From positions 310,001 to 374,000 of the forward strand of contig NZ_QUSW01000005.1 in NCBI RefSeq assembly GCF_003852895.1: DNA of 64,000 nucleotides, in the 5' to 3' direction. Below, in pieces: positions 51,482 to 61,060 of the stretch. Position 1 is the first letter of the stretch, and every line of letters starts with the position of its first letter. A model generated the notes under the pieces. That model did not search any database, had not been told where the DNA came from, and saw only the letters and a program-made list of their open reading frames with translations. The position numbers and the translations under genes were made by a program. Origin of the DNA: Rhizobacter terrae (GTDB taxonomy: Bacteria > Pseudomonadota > Gammaproteobacteria > Burkholderiales > Burkholderiaceae_C).

Positions 51482-52563
51482 GACTCGCCGCTCTCCAGCG
51501 CCGCGAGCTGCTCGGCGGCGCGCGCAGCTTCGAGTGCATCCATCACCTCGTCGAGGTCGCCGTCGATGATGAACTGCAGCTTGTACAGCGTGAGGTTGAT
51601 GCGGTGGTCCGTGAGCCGCCCCTGCGGGAAGTTGTAGGTGCGGATGCGGTCGCTGCGGTCGCCGGTGCCGATGAGGCCCTTGCGCGTCGCGGCCTCCTTC
51701 GCCGCCCGCTCGGCGCGGTCCTTTTCCTTCAGCCGCGCCGCCAGCACCGCCATTGCCTTGGCCTTGTTGCGGTGCTGCGAGCGGTCGTCCTGGCATTCGG
51801 CCACGATGCCGGTGGGCAGGTGGGTGATGCGGATCGCGCTGTCGGTCTTGTTCACGTGCTGGCCGCCCGCGCCGCTGGCGCGGAAAGTGTCGATGCGCAG
51901 TTCGGCCGGATTGAGCTGGACCTCTTCCGCCTCGTCCGGTTCGGGCAGCACGGCCACCGTGCAGGCGCTGGTGTGGATGCGGCCCTGCGTCTCCGTCGCC
52001 GGCACGCGCTGCACGCGGTGGCCGCCCGACTCGAACTTCAGCCGCGAATAGACGTTCTCGCCCTCGATGCGGAACACCACTTCCTTGAAGCCGCCCAGGT
52101 CCGACACGCTTTCGCTCATGAGCTCGGTGCGCCAGCCGCGGCGCTCGGCGTAGCGCAGGTACATGCGGGCGAGGTCGGCGGCGAAGAGGGCGGATTCGTC
52201 GCCACCCGTGCCGGCGCGGATTTCGAGGAAGGCGTTGCGGTGGTCGTCCGGGTCCTTGGGCAGCAAGGCGGTCTGCAGTTCCAGGTGCAGTCGCTCCACG
52301 TCGCCTTGTGCCTGCGCGATCTCGTCACGCGCCATCTCGGCCATCTCGGGGTCGTCGAGCATCTCGCGCGCGGCCTTCAGGTCGCTCTCGCGCTGCTCGA
52401 AACGGTTGAAGCGGCCGACCACGTCCGAGACCTCGGCGTGCTCGCGCGTGAGCTCGCGAAAGCGCTTCATGTCGGAGGCGATGCTGCCGTCGGCCAGCGT
52501 GGCGTCGAGTTCGGCCAGCCGCATGGCCAGACGCTGGAACTGTTGTCGGAGAGAGTCTTTCAT
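51478..52563 (-). CDS. prfA: Peptide chain release factor 1
   Basis: A 361-residue RF1 with the catalytic '[15 protein letters not shown]' and an RF1-type codon-recognition segment near residue 185 ('[16 protein letters not shown]'). It terminates at UAA/UAG. It lies between hemA and prmC in the usual order. Confidence 0.97.
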   Translation of the reverse strand: MKDSLRQQFQRLAMRLAELDATLADGSIASDMKRFRELTREHAEVSDVVGRFNRFEQRESDLKAAREMLDDPEMAEMARDEIAQAQGDVERLHLELQTALLPKDPDDHRNAFLEIRAGTGGDESALFAADLARMYLRYAERRGWRTELMSESVSDLGGFKEVVFRIEGENVYSRLKFESGGHRVQRVPATETQGRIHTSACTVAVLPEPDEAEEVQLNPAELRIDTFRASGAGGQHVNKTDSAIRITHLPTGIVAECQDDRSQHRNKAKAMAVLAARLKEKDRAERAAKEAATRKGLIGTGDRSDRIRTYNFPQGRLTDHRINLTLYKLQFIIDGDLDEVMDALEAARAAEQLAALESGES

Positions 52564-52653
52564 GGCGTGTTCTTCGAGCCGTGACGAGGAGGGCTCTGAA
52601 CATGCGTGCGGCACGAGGCCGCGACAGCTCACCGCCCGCTTTGGCGGTCGGCG

Positions 52654-53949
52654 CTAATGTTGATCGTCAGCGGGGTGGCGCGCAGCGTTGCGCAGGAACA
52701 GGCGCGACACCGTGCCGGCGAGTTCGCGGCGCTGCTCTGGATCGGCCGCGTGCAGCTCTGCCAGCGTGCCGTGCAGCATCTTCTGTGTGAGGCCGCGCGA
52801 GAGCGCTTCGAGCACGGCCTCCACGTCGGCACCCTTGGCCAGCGCCTTGCGAGCCCGTGCGATCTCGGTGGCGCGCCAGTCGTCAGCCTGCGCATTCAGG
52901 GCCTGGATGAGAGGCACCGTGCCGCGCTGGTCCAGCCAGTGCACGAAGCCCTGCACGCCGGTCTCGATGATGGCTTCGGCCTGCTGCACCGCGGCCTGGC
53001 GCTTCTCGCCGGCCACCTGCACGAGGGCCGACAGGTCGTCGACGGTGTAGAGGTACACGTCCGAGAGCCGCGACACTTCGGGTTCGATGTCGCGCGGCAC
53101 CGCCAGGTCGACCATGAACATCGGCCGGTGCCTGCGCACCTTCAGCGCCCGCTCGACGGCGCCCAGGCCGATGATGGGCAGAGAACTCGCCGTGCAGGAG
53201 ACGACCACGTCGAACTCGGCCAGGCGTTGCGGCAGGTCGGCCAGGCGCATCGCCTCGGCGCCGAAGCGGCCCGCCAGCTTCTCGCCGCGCTCCAGCGTAC
53301 GGTTGGCCACGGCCAGCAGGCGCGGGTTGCGCGCGGCGAAATGCGTGGCGACCAGTTCGATCATCTCGCCAGCGCCCACGAACAATACCTTGAGTTCACG
53401 CAGTTCTTCGAACAGCTGTGAGGCCAGGCGCACCGAGGCGGCGGCCATGCTGATGGAATGCGCGCCGATCTCGGTGGAGGTGCGGACTTCCTTGGCCACG
53501 GCGAAGGAACGCTGGAACATTTGGTGCAGCGTGGTGCCCAGCGTGCCGGCGGTGTCGGCTTCGCGCACCGCCTGCTTCATTTGCCCCAGGATCTGCGGCT
53601 CGCCCAGCACCATGGAATCGAGCCCGCTGGCCACGCGGAAGGCATGGCGCGCGGCGGCGCTGTCTTCGAGCACATAGGCGTGCTCGCGCAGGGTCTGGCT
53701 TTGCACGCCGCCCATCTGCGCCAGCCAATCCACCGCCGGGCTGGCCAGCGCGCTCTGGCCATGCGTGGCATCGGCCACGTACAGCTCGGTGCGGTTGCAG
53801 GTGGAGACGATGGCGACCTCCGGCGAACGGCTAAGGCGCTCGCGCAGGCCGCGCAGCGCGGGGGCCAGTTGCTCGGGCGAGAACGCGAATCGACCGCGCA
53901 AATCGAGCGGTGCGGTGGCGTGGTTCAAGCCGAGGGCCAGGACGGTCAT
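52654..53949 (-). CDS. hemA: Glutamyl-tRNA reductase
   Basis: A 431-residue first enzyme of C5-pathway heme synthesis. The catalytic Cys51 is in 'STCNRTELY', the NADPH domain has '[17 protein letters not shown]', and a dimerisation helix is at the C-terminus. The ATG at 53949 is 7 bases from a TATAAT, so the message may be leaderless. It is followed by prfA and prmC. Confidence 0.96.
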   Translation of the reverse strand: MTVLALGLNHATAPLDLRGRFAFSPEQLAPALRGLRERLSRSPEVAIVSTCNRTELYVADATHGQSALASPAVDWLAQMGGVQSQTLREHAYVLEDSAAARHAFRVASGLDSMVLGEPQILGQMKQAVREADTAGTLGTTLHQMFQRSFAVAKEVRTSTEIGAHSISMAAASVRLASQLFEELRELKVLFVGAGEMIELVATHFAARNPRLLAVANRTLERGEKLAGRFGAEAMRLADLPQRLAEFDVVVSCTASSLPIIGLGAVERALKVRRHRPMFMVDLAVPRDIEPEVSRLSDVYLYTVDDLSALVQVAGEKRQAAVQQAEAIIETGVQGFVHWLDQRGTVPLIQALNAQADDWRATEIARARKALAKGADVEAVLEALSRGLTQKMLHGTLAELHAADPEQRRELAGTVSRLFLRNAARHPADDQH

Positions 53950-53956
53950 GGAAGCG

Positions 53957-53962
53957 ATTATA
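53957..53962 (-). promoter_or_regulatory. -10 box of hemA (TATAAT)
   Basis: A perfect TATAAT on the minus strand, 7 bases before the hemA ATG; the same distance is seen for ispB. The -35 region is poor. It lies in the 78-base gap shared with a divergent membrane-protein gene. Confidence 0.45.
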
Positions 53963-54027
53963 AAATTCGTTGCAATTCAAGGACTTGGGGCCTGCTCAAA
54001 GTCCTTGTGCGGGATTTAGCACGAATC

Positions 54028-54366
54028 ATGCGCGGGTTGTTCCGACAAATTGCGCACGGTTCACCCTCATTTCTGGGGCGAACGATCTTGGACTTTCTCG
54101 GCGCCCTCTGGCACTTGCTCAATTTTCTGGCTCCGCCAGCATTCATCGGCCTTGTCGCATCCTTGGCAGCGCGGTTGCTGTGGCGACGCGACATGGCAGG
54201 CGTGTCCGTGCTGAGGCTGTGGGCCTGGTCGTCGGGCCTGGCATTGGCGGCAGCGCTGGCGGCGGTGATCGTGCTCGGTCGTGACGGGAAAATCCTGGGC
54301 TACAGCGCGATGGTGCTGGGCTGCGCGGTCGGCCTGTGGTGGGCGGGGTTCGGCCGCAGGCATTGA
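54028..54366 (+). CDS. Small hypothetical membrane protein
   Basis: A 112-residue protein with three predicted TM helices ('FLAPPAFIGLVASLAARLL', 'SSGLALAAALAAVIVLG', 'YSAMVLGCAVGLWWAGF'). No family is recognised. The ATG at 54028 is the best start before the first hydrophobic segment, but the ribosome site is weak. It is divergent from hemA and upstream of the heme-sensing diguanylate cyclase. Confidence 0.6.
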   Translation: MRGLFRQIAHGSPSFLGRTILDFLGALWHLLNFLAPPAFIGLVASLAARLLWRRDMAGVSVLRLWAWSSGLALAAALAAVIVLGRDGKILGYSAMVLGCAVGLWWAGFGRRH

Positions 54367-54443
54367 GCCGAACTGGCCGGCAATCCGGCGGTTTCAACAG
54401 GGATCGCCGCCAGAGGCATTGCCTCACAGTGACGGGCGTGGAA

Positions 54444-55691
54444 ATGGCTTTCCCGCCGAAACGCCCCTTGATGAGCACCCGCGCCCGACTGAACCTGTAC
54501 CTGGCGATCACGTTCGTGATCGTCTTTTGCATCAGCTCGGCCGTGCTCTACCGCTCGCTCATCGACGGCGCCATGCAGCAGGTGCGGCGCGACTCCGCGC
54601 TGCAGATGGAAATGGCCATGGCCATCCGGCGCTACACCATGGAGGACGTGCGTCCGCTGCTGCCACCGGGCGAGGTGCTGCACCCGCAATCCATCCCGGC
54701 CTTCGCGGCCAACCGCACCATGTCCTTGCTGGAGGAGGTGCGCCCGCAGTACCGCTATGCCGAGGTGGCGATCAACCCAACCAATCCGTCCAACCGGGCG
54801 GCGGGCTGGCAGGTGGATCTCATCAATGCCTTCCGCAACGAGCCCGACAAGATCGAGGCGACGCACCTGAGCGAAGGCCCGTCGGGCGCGATGCTGCACG
54901 TGGCGCGTCCGGTGCGGCCCACGGCGGATTGCCTCGCTTGCCACGGAGCGGCAGCGGCGGCGCCGGCCGGCTTGCTCCAGCGCTACGGTCGTACCGGCGG
55001 CTTTGGCTGGAAGATCGGCGAGACGGTGGGGGCGCAGATCGTGTCGGTGCCCACCACCAACGCGCTGAACGCGGCGCGTGAGGCCTGGTGGCGCCATGTG
55101 GGCGCCTCGCTGGTGGTGTTTGCAGCGCTGTTCCTCGTGCTCAACCGCGTGCTCAGCCGGGCGGTGATCGCGCCCATCGAGACCCGCAGCAGCACGTGGC
55201 GCGAACTGGCGACCCGGGACGCGGTGACCGGTGCACGCAACCGCCGCAGCTTCGACGAGGAAGGCCGGGCGCTGATCGCCGCCTGTCGCGAGAGCGGGGC
55301 CGATCTTACGCTCCTGGCCTTGGACATCGACCATTTCAAGCGCGTGAACGACACCTTCGGCCACGACGTGGGCGATGCCGTGCTGTGCGAGTTCGTGCAG
55401 CGCATCCTGCAGGCATCCAAGCGTCGCGATGGCCTGTACCGCACGGGCGGTGAGGAATTCGCGATGCTGCTGCCGCATTCGGATATCGATGCCGCCGCGG
55501 CCTTCGCCGAGGTGCTGCGCCGCCAGTTCGAAGCCACGCCCTTCAGTGGAGCTGGCCGCTTGACGGCGAGCTTCGGTGTGGCCGTGTTGCTGCCCGGCGA
55601 CACGCTGGAGACACTGATGAAGCGCGCCGACCGTGCGCTCTACGAGGCCAAGGGCGCCGGCCGCAACCAGGTGCGCTGCATCGTCTCCTGA
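54444..55691 (+). CDS. DUF3365 (heme c-binding) sensor diguanylate cyclase
   Basis: A 415-residue protein. TM1 is at 17-36. The periplasmic DUF3365/Tll0287-like domain (about 45-205) carries a single c-type heme site C163-L-A-C166-H167. TM2 is at 219-236. The C-terminal GGDEF domain has active GGEEF (335-339); the inhibitory site reads KRRD instead of RxxD. It probably makes c-di-GMP in response to redox or gas bound at the heme (inference). The start could also be ATG 54471. Confidence 0.85.
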   Translation: MAFPPKRPLMSTRARLNLYLAITFVIVFCISSAVLYRSLIDGAMQQVRRDSALQMEMAMAIRRYTMEDVRPLLPPGEVLHPQSIPAFAANRTMSLLEEVRPQYRYAEVAINPTNPSNRAAGWQVDLINAFRNEPDKIEATHLSEGPSGAMLHVARPVRPTADCLACHGAAAAAPAGLLQRYGRTGGFGWKIGETVGAQIVSVPTTNALNAAREAWWRHVGASLVVFAALFLVLNRVLSRAVIAPIETRSSTWRELATRDAVTGARNRRSFDEEGRALIAACRESGADLTLLALDIDHFKRVNDTFGHDVGDAVLCEFVQRILQASKRRDGLYRTGGEEFAMLLPHSDIDAAAAFAEVLRRQFEATPFSGAGRLTASFGVAVLLPGDTLETLMKRADRALYEAKGAGRNQVRCIVS

Positions 55692-55712
55692 GCGACGCAG
55701 CGCTGGCAGCGT

Positions 55713-57053
55713 TCAGGCAGCCGCTTCTTCCTTCACCAGCACCTCGCCGCGCAGCGAATGCGGGAAGGCCTGCGAGATGGTCACATCCACCATCTGGCCG
55801 ACCAGGCGTGGCTGGCCCTTGAAATTGACGATGCGGTTGCACTCGGTGCGGCCCATCAGCTCGTTCGGGTCCTTGCGCGAAGGGCCTTCGACCAGGATGC
55901 GCTGGACGCTGCCCACCCGTGACGCGCTGATGCGCTGGGCGTTCGCCTCGATCACGCCTTGCAGGTGCTGCAGCCGCTTGAGCTTGAGTTCCTGCGGCGT
56001 GTCGTCATGCAGCGCCGCGGCTGGCGTGCCGGGGCGCGGGCTGAAGACGAAGCTGAAGCTGCTGTCGAAGCCCACGTCGTGGATGAGCTTCATCATCTTG
56101 GCGAAGTCGTCTTCCGTCTCGCCCGGGAAGCCGACGATGAAGTCGCTCGACAGGCTGATGTCAGGCCGCACCGCGCGCAGCTTGCGGATGGTGCTCTTGT
56201 ATTCCATCGCGGTGTAGCCGCGCTTCATCGCCATGAGGATGCGGTCGCTGCCGTGCTGCACCGGCAGGTGCAGGTGGTTCACCAGCTTCGGGACCTTGGC
56301 GTACACGTCGATCAGACGCTGCGTGAACTCGTTCGGGTGGCTGGTGGTGTAGCGGATGCGCTCGATGCCGGGGATCTCCGCCACGTACTCGATGAGCAGC
56401 GCGAAGTCGGCGATCTCGCCGGAGTCGCCCATGGCGCCGCGATAGGCATTCACGTTCTGGCCCAGCAGCGTCACTTCCTTCACGCCCTGGTCGGCGAGGC
56501 CGGCGACTTCCACCAGCACGTCGTCGAAGGGGCGCGACACCTCTTCGCCTCGGGTGTAGGGCACCACGCAGTAGCTGCAGTATTTGGAGCAGCCCTCCAT
56601 GATGGACACGAAGGCGCTGGCACCTTCCACCCGGGCCGGCGGCAGGTGGTCGAACTTCTCGATCTCGGGGAAGCTGATGTCCACCTGCGGGCGCTTCAGC
56701 TCGGCGCGCCTGGCCAGCATGTCAGGCAGGCGGTGCAGGGTCTGCGGCCCGAACACCACGTCCACGTAGGGCGCGCGTTCGATGATGGCCGCGCCTTCCT
56801 GGCTTGCCACGCAGCCGCCGACGCCGATCATCACGCCCTTGGCCTTCAGGTGCTTCACGCGGCCGAGGTCGCTGAACACCTTCTCCTGCGCCTTCTCGCG
56901 CACCGAGCAGGTGTTGAAGAGGATGAGGTCGGCCTGTTCGACGTCAGTGGTGGGCTCGTAGCCTTGGGCAGCGTTGAGCACATCGGCCATCTTGTCCGAG
57001 TCGTACTCGTTCATCTGGCAGCCGAAGGTCTTGATGAAGACTTTCTTGCTCAT
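55713..57053 (-). CDS. miaB: tRNA-2-methylthio-N6-dimethylallyladenosine synthase
   Basis: A 446-residue radical-SAM methylthiotransferase. It has the N-terminal UPF0004 domain ('[17 protein letters not shown]'), the radical-SAM motif '[15 protein letters not shown]' and a C-terminal TRAM domain. It modifies A37 of tRNAs reading UNN codons. The start is ATG 57053, overlapping the stop of the upstream secreted-protein gene. Confidence 0.96.
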   Translation of the reverse strand: MSKKVFIKTFGCQMNEYDSDKMADVLNAAQGYEPTTDVEQADLILFNTCSVREKAQEKVFSDLGRVKHLKAKGVMIGVGGCVASQEGAAIIERAPYVDVVFGPQTLHRLPDMLARRAELKRPQVDISFPEIEKFDHLPPARVEGASAFVSIMEGCSKYCSYCVVPYTRGEEVSRPFDDVLVEVAGLADQGVKEVTLLGQNVNAYRGAMGDSGEIADFALLIEYVAEIPGIERIRYTTSHPNEFTQRLIDVYAKVPKLVNHLHLPVQHGSDRILMAMKRGYTAMEYKSTIRKLRAVRPDISLSSDFIVGFPGETEDDFAKMMKLIHDVGFDSSFSFVFSPRPGTPAAALHDDTPQELKLKRLQHLQGVIEANAQRISASRVGSVQRILVEGPSRKDPNELMGRTECNRIVNFKGQPRLVGQMVDVTISQAFPHSLRGEVLVKEEAAA

Positions 57054-57430
57054 GGCTTCACCCACACTTGCGCGGCGGGGTCGAACGACCAGGCTTGAGA
57101 CTCTGCGACAGTGGTGGGCCAAGGCCGTTTCGCCGCTTCGTCAGGCGTGAGAATCCACACATCCTTGATCAGGCCGTCGATGTCGAGGGTGTAATGCACC
57201 AGCAGCTTCTGGCCGATCAGCGCGCCCGAAAGTTCGAGCATGTTGTTCTGTCCGCGGATGCGAACTCCCGGCGCGAGGCGTGCGGCCTGGCCGTTGAGCG
57301 TGGCGTCGGCCGGGGAGGTGATGAGCAGCGCGCCGCGCAGTGCGGTCTGCGGAAAATTGCGCTGGAATTGCGCAGCGGCGGGTGCGACGAGGCAGGCTGC
57401 ACTGAGGGCAGCAATGGCACAGCGGTACAT
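57050..57430 (-). CDS. Hypothetical secreted protein upstream of miaB
   Basis: A 126-residue protein with a clear Sec signal ('[16 protein letters not shown]') and a small domain including '[22 protein letters not shown]' and '[16 protein letters not shown]'. No function recognised. It overlaps miaB by ATGA, so the two are cotranscribed. Confidence 0.8.
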   Translation of the reverse strand: MYRCAIAALSAACLVAPAAAQFQRNFPQTALRGALLITSPADATLNGQAARLAPGVRIRGQNNMLELSGALIGQKLLVHYTLDIDGLIKDVWILTPDEAAKRPWPTTVAESQAWSFDPAAQVWVKP

Positions 57431-57454
57431 GGTGTAGATCCAGTGGCTGTTGAG

Positions 57455-57490
57455 AAAAAAGCCTTGCAGACGCGAATCTACAAGGCTTTT
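57455..57490 (-). terminator. Terminator of tRNA-Met
   Basis: A perfect 10-bp stem AAAAGCCTTG / CAAGGCTTTT (57457-57466, 57481-57490) with a 14-base loop, followed on the minus strand by a T-run (57460 down to 57455). It starts 8 bases after the tRNA CCA end. Confidence 0.92.
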
Positions 57491-57497
57491 GGTAGTT

Positions 57498-57574
<77 letters not shown>

Positions 57575-57584
57575 TAAGCCTCAC

Positions 57585-57590
57585 ATTATA
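57585..57590 (-). promoter_or_regulatory. -10 box of tRNA-Met
   Basis: TATAAT on the minus strand, 10 bases upstream of the mature tRNA 5' end; no clear -35. It lies in the 40-base gap shared with the divergent ftsY. Confidence 0.5.
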
Positions 57591-57614
57591 GCGTGGCGCA
57601 AACCATCCCCCAGC

Positions 57615-58769
57615 ATGTTCAGCTTTTTCAAGAAAAAAACTCCGGCGCAGCCTGATCCCTCACCGGTTGATCCGCCCACTTCATCGCCTGCAGCGGTACC
57701 TGCTGCGGAGAAGACCTGGCGTGAGAAGCTGGGCTTCGGAGCGCCTGCGGCTGCACCTGTTCCCACGCCTGCAGTGCAGCCACCAGCGATGGTGGTCCCC
57801 CCTGTCCCGGCCCCTGAGGCTGTGCCGGTGGCCGCGGCGTCCAGCGGTGCGCCGGAGCCCACGTCCGAAGAGCGCAGCAGCTGGTTCACCAAGCTGCGCA
57901 ATGGCCTGCGCAAGACCGGCTCCAGCATCGCGCAGGTGTTCACCGGCACGCAGATCGACGACGCGCTCTATGAAGAACTCGAGGCCGCGCTGCTCATGGC
58001 CGATGCCGGTGTGAAGGCCACCGAGTTCCTGCTCAACGACCTCAAGCGCCGCGTGAAGGAGGCCAAGGCGACCGAGCCCGCCGCGGTGAAGGCCCTGCTC
58101 GCCGACGCGGTGACCGAGCTGCTCAAGCCGCTGGAGAAGCAACTCACCATTGGCGAGGCGTCGCCCACGGTGATGATGGTGGTGGGCGTGAACGGTGCTG
58201 GCAAGACGACGAGCATTGGCAAGCTCACGCGCCACCTGGCCGAGGCTGGCGAGAAGGTGCTGCTCGCCGCAGCCGACACCTTCCGCGCTGCTGCCCGCGA
58301 ACAGCTGGCCGTGTGGGCCGGACGCACGAACGTGGAGATCGTGAGCCAGGAAGGTGGCGACCCGTCCGCCGTGACCTTTGACGCCGTGGTGGCCGGCAAG
58401 GCCCGCCGCTGCGACGTGGTCATCGCCGACACCGCAGGGCGCCTGCCCACCCAGCTGCACCTTATGGAAGAGCTGCGCAAGATCAAGCGCACCATCGGCA
58501 AGGCGCAGGATGGCGCGCCGCACGAGGTGCTGCTGGTGGTCGACGGCAACACCGGCCAGAACGCGCTGACCCAGGTGAAGGCCTTCGATGATGCGCTGTC
58601 GCTCACCGGCCTTGTGGTGACCAAGCTGGACGGCACGGCCAAGGGCGGCGTGCTCGCGGCCATCGCGCGCGAGCGGCCGGTGCCGGTCTACTTCATCGGC
58701 GTCGGCGAGAAACTGGAAGACCTGGAAACCTTCGACGCCCGCGAGTTCGCGAACGCCTTGCTGGGCTGA
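57615..58769 (+). CDS. ftsY: Signal recognition particle receptor FtsY
   Basis: A 384-residue SRP GTPase. It has a short N-terminal Lys/Pro/Ala-rich region (about 1-85) instead of the long acidic A domain of E. coli. The NG domain contains G1 'GVNGAGKTTSIGKL', 'DTFRAAAREQL', 'DTAGRLPTQ' and 'TKLDGTAKGG'. It receives ribosome-SRP complexes at the membrane; its partner Ffh is encoded nearby. Confidence 0.96.
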   Translation: MFSFFKKKTPAQPDPSPVDPPTSSPAAVPAAEKTWREKLGFGAPAAAPVPTPAVQPPAMVVPPVPAPEAVPVAAASSGAPEPTSEERSSWFTKLRNGLRKTGSSIAQVFTGTQIDDALYEELEAALLMADAGVKATEFLLNDLKRRVKEAKATEPAAVKALLADAVTELLKPLEKQLTIGEASPTVMMVVGVNGAGKTTSIGKLTRHLAEAGEKVLLAAADTFRAAAREQLAVWAGRTNVEIVSQEGGDPSAVTFDAVVAGKARRCDVVIADTAGRLPTQLHLMEELRKIKRTIGKAQDGAPHEVLLVVDGNTGQNALTQVKAFDDALSLTGLVVTKLDGTAKGGVLAAIARERPVPVYFIGVGEKLEDLETFDAREFANALLG

Positions 58770-58809
58770 TACCGCTCAGTACCGCGTTCGGTACCGCGCT
58801 CAATACCGA

Positions 58810-59544
58810 TCACCGGCTGGCGCGATCGCTTCGGCCGCCGACCTTGGGCGGCAGGTCGGTATCCAGCGGCGCAGGCCCGGTGTCGAGGTCATCGAACCAG
58901 GTGGACGGTGGCGGCTCGCGGACGCCAGAGGCCTCGTTGGCGGTTTCGGGCACGGTGTCTTGCACTTGCGTGCGGGGACGCGTCGCCGAGGGGCGTCCGG
59001 GTGCGGAGCGCCCCACGCCGCCAGGCTGCTCGGACACTTCAGCAGCTGGCGCGATGGCCTCGCGTGCGGCCTCCACACTGGGCAGCGCCGAGGCCTGCCA
59101 TTGGTGAACCGGAATCTGGGCTGCGGCCAGCACCTTGAGCAGGCGGTCCTGCCGGCGGCGGGCGCGGCCGCTCAGGGTGTCGTCATTGCGCAGTTCCACC
59201 ACGGCCATCACCTGGGCATGGCGGTCGCAGATCACGAAATCCGCACTCAGATGGCCCACGCGGCGCAGCCATTCGGCGTACGAATTGCGAGTAGGCACCT
59301 TGATGAAGCGCTGCAGCGGCACCTGAGCCAGGATCATGTGCGCCGGCAGTGCATTGCGCAGCAGGTCGTAGGTCTGGCGCTCCTGCGTGGTCAGCACGCG
59401 GGTCGCTTGCGGCGGCCAGGCGGCCACGGTGTCCATGCCTTCGGCGCCATGGCCTTCGTGCGAATGGGCGGCGCGGTTGCGCACGCCCCACCACACCAGC
59501 AGCATTGCCAAGATGAGGATGAGAGCGATGACTAAGGGATTCAA
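58810..59544 (-). CDS. Membrane-anchored DUF2726 protein
   Basis: A 244-residue protein. A single N-terminal TM ('LVIALILILAMLLVWWGV') is followed by a DUF2726 domain (about 50-165; 'VLTTQERQTYDLLRNALP', 'HLSADFVICDRHAQVMAVVEL', 'KVLAAAQIPVHQW'), a nuclease-like fold found in many membrane proteins. The tail is low-complexity and Pro-rich. Function unknown. It converges on ftsY. Confidence 0.8.
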   Translation of the reverse strand: MNPLVIALILILAMLLVWWGVRNRAAHSHEGHGAEGMDTVAAWPPQATRVLTTQERQTYDLLRNALPAHMILAQVPLQRFIKVPTRNSYAEWLRRVGHLSADFVICDRHAQVMAVVELRNDDTLSGRARRRQDRLLKVLAAAQIPVHQWQASALPSVEAAREAIAPAAEVSEQPGGVGRSAPGRPSATRPRTQVQDTVPETANEASGVREPPPSTWFDDLDTGPAPLDTDLPPKVGGRSDRASR

Positions 59545-59626
59545 GGCCGTACTGCTCGAATGTTCGAATAGGTGAACATATCCGGCCCTGAAAAGCCGGT
59601 CAATGCGCCCGGGCGCCGCTGATGCG

Positions 59627-60988
59627 CTAGCGTGGCCCGGGGAAACCCTTCATTCCCCCCAGGCGCTTCATCATCTTCATCATGCCGCCGCCCTTCATCT
59701 TCTTCATCATGTCGCGCATCTGCTCGAACTGATTGAGCAGGCGGTTGACCTCCTGCACATGCACGCCCGCACCCGCGGCGATGCGGCGCTTGCGGGTGGC
59801 CTTGATGAGGTCGGGCTTGCGCCGCTCCAGCGGCGTCATCGAGCAGATGATGCCTTCCATGCGACGCACGTCGCGTTCGGCCTTGTCCATGTCGACCTGG
59901 CCGGCTTTCGCGGTCATCTGCGTAGGCAGCTTGTCCATGAGGCCGGACAAACCGCCCATCTTCTTCATTTGTGAAATCTGTGACAGGAAGTCATTCAGGT
60001 CAAAGGCGTCGCCGGACTTGACCTTCTCGGCGAGCTTCTGCGCCGCGGCCATGTCCACGCCCTTGGTCACTTCCTCGACCAGCGCGACGATGTCGCCCAT
60101 GCCCAGGATGCGGCCCGCGTGGCGCTCGGCATCGAACACTTCGAGGCCGTCGATCTTCTCGCTCACGCCCGCGAACTTGATGGGCGCACCGGTGACCTGC
60201 CGCACCGACAGCGCCGCGCCGCCGCGCGAGTCGCCGTCCATCTTGGTGAGCACGATGCCGGTCAGCGGCAGCGCCTCCTTGAAGGCACGGGCCGTGTTGA
60301 TCGCGTCCTGGCCCTGCATCGCATCGACGACGAACAGCGTCTCCACCGGCTTGATGGCGGCGTGCAGGTCGGCGATCTCCTTCATCAGCGCTTCGTCGAT
60401 GGCCAGGCGCCCGGCGGTGTCGACCAGCAGCACGTCGAAGTAGTGCCTCCGGGCGTGATCGAGCGCGGCGTTGGCGATGTCCACCGGCTTGTCGCTGGCG
60501 GTGGAAGGGAACCACTCCGCGCCTGCCTGCCTGGTCACGGTCTTCAACTGCTCGATGGCAGCGGGCCGGTACACGTCCGCCGAGACGGTGAGCACCTTCT
60601 TCTTGCGCTTTTCGATCAGGTGCTTGGCGAGCTTGGCGGTGGTCGTGGTCTTGCCCGCGCCTTGCAGGCCGGCCATGAGGATCACCGCCGGCGGCTGTGC
60701 CGCGAGGTTGATGTCCGACACGCCTTCGCCCATGGTGGCGGCAAGCTCTTTGTTGACGATGCCCACCAGCGCCTGGCCGGGAGACAAAGACCCCACCACC
60801 TCCGCGCCCAGGGCTTTCTCCTTCACCCGGGCGATGAAGTCGCGCACGACGGGCAGCGCCACGTCGGCTTCGAGCAAGGCCATGCGCACCTCGCGCATCA
60901 TCTCTTGCACGTTGTCTTCGGTGATGCGGGCCTGGCCGCGCATCGTCTTGACGAGTCGGCTCAGCCGGTCAGTGAGGGTGGATGCCAT
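59627..60988 (-). CDS. ffh: Signal recognition particle protein Ffh
   Basis: A 453-residue SRP54. The NG domain ('GLQGAGKTTTTAKL', 'DVYRPAAIEQL', 'DTAGRLAIDEAL', 'TKMDGDSRGG') is followed by a Met-rich M domain from about residue 300 that binds signal peptides and 4.5S RNA ('RIAAGAGVHVQEVNRLL'). It is divergent from the CcsA-like gene. Confidence 0.97.
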   Translation of the reverse strand: MASTLTDRLSRLVKTMRGQARITEDNVQEMMREVRMALLEADVALPVVRDFIARVKEKALGAEVVGSLSPGQALVGIVNKELAATMGEGVSDINLAAQPPAVILMAGLQGAGKTTTTAKLAKHLIEKRKKKVLTVSADVYRPAAIEQLKTVTRQAGAEWFPSTASDKPVDIANAALDHARRHYFDVLLVDTAGRLAIDEALMKEIADLHAAIKPVETLFVVDAMQGQDAINTARAFKEALPLTGIVLTKMDGDSRGGAALSVRQVTGAPIKFAGVSEKIDGLEVFDAERHAGRILGMGDIVALVEEVTKGVDMAAAQKLAEKVKSGDAFDLNDFLSQISQMKKMGGLSGLMDKLPTQMTAKAGQVDMDKAERDVRRMEGIICSMTPLERRKPDLIKATRKRRIAAGAGVHVQEVNRLLNQFEQMRDMMKKMKGGGMMKMMKRLGGMKGFPGPR

Positions 60989-61060
60989 GGTTGTCGTGCA
61001 GCCCGTCGGGGTGATGAAGCAGGGGGCGCTTGCCGAGGGGCGCGAAAGTACACTCTGCGG

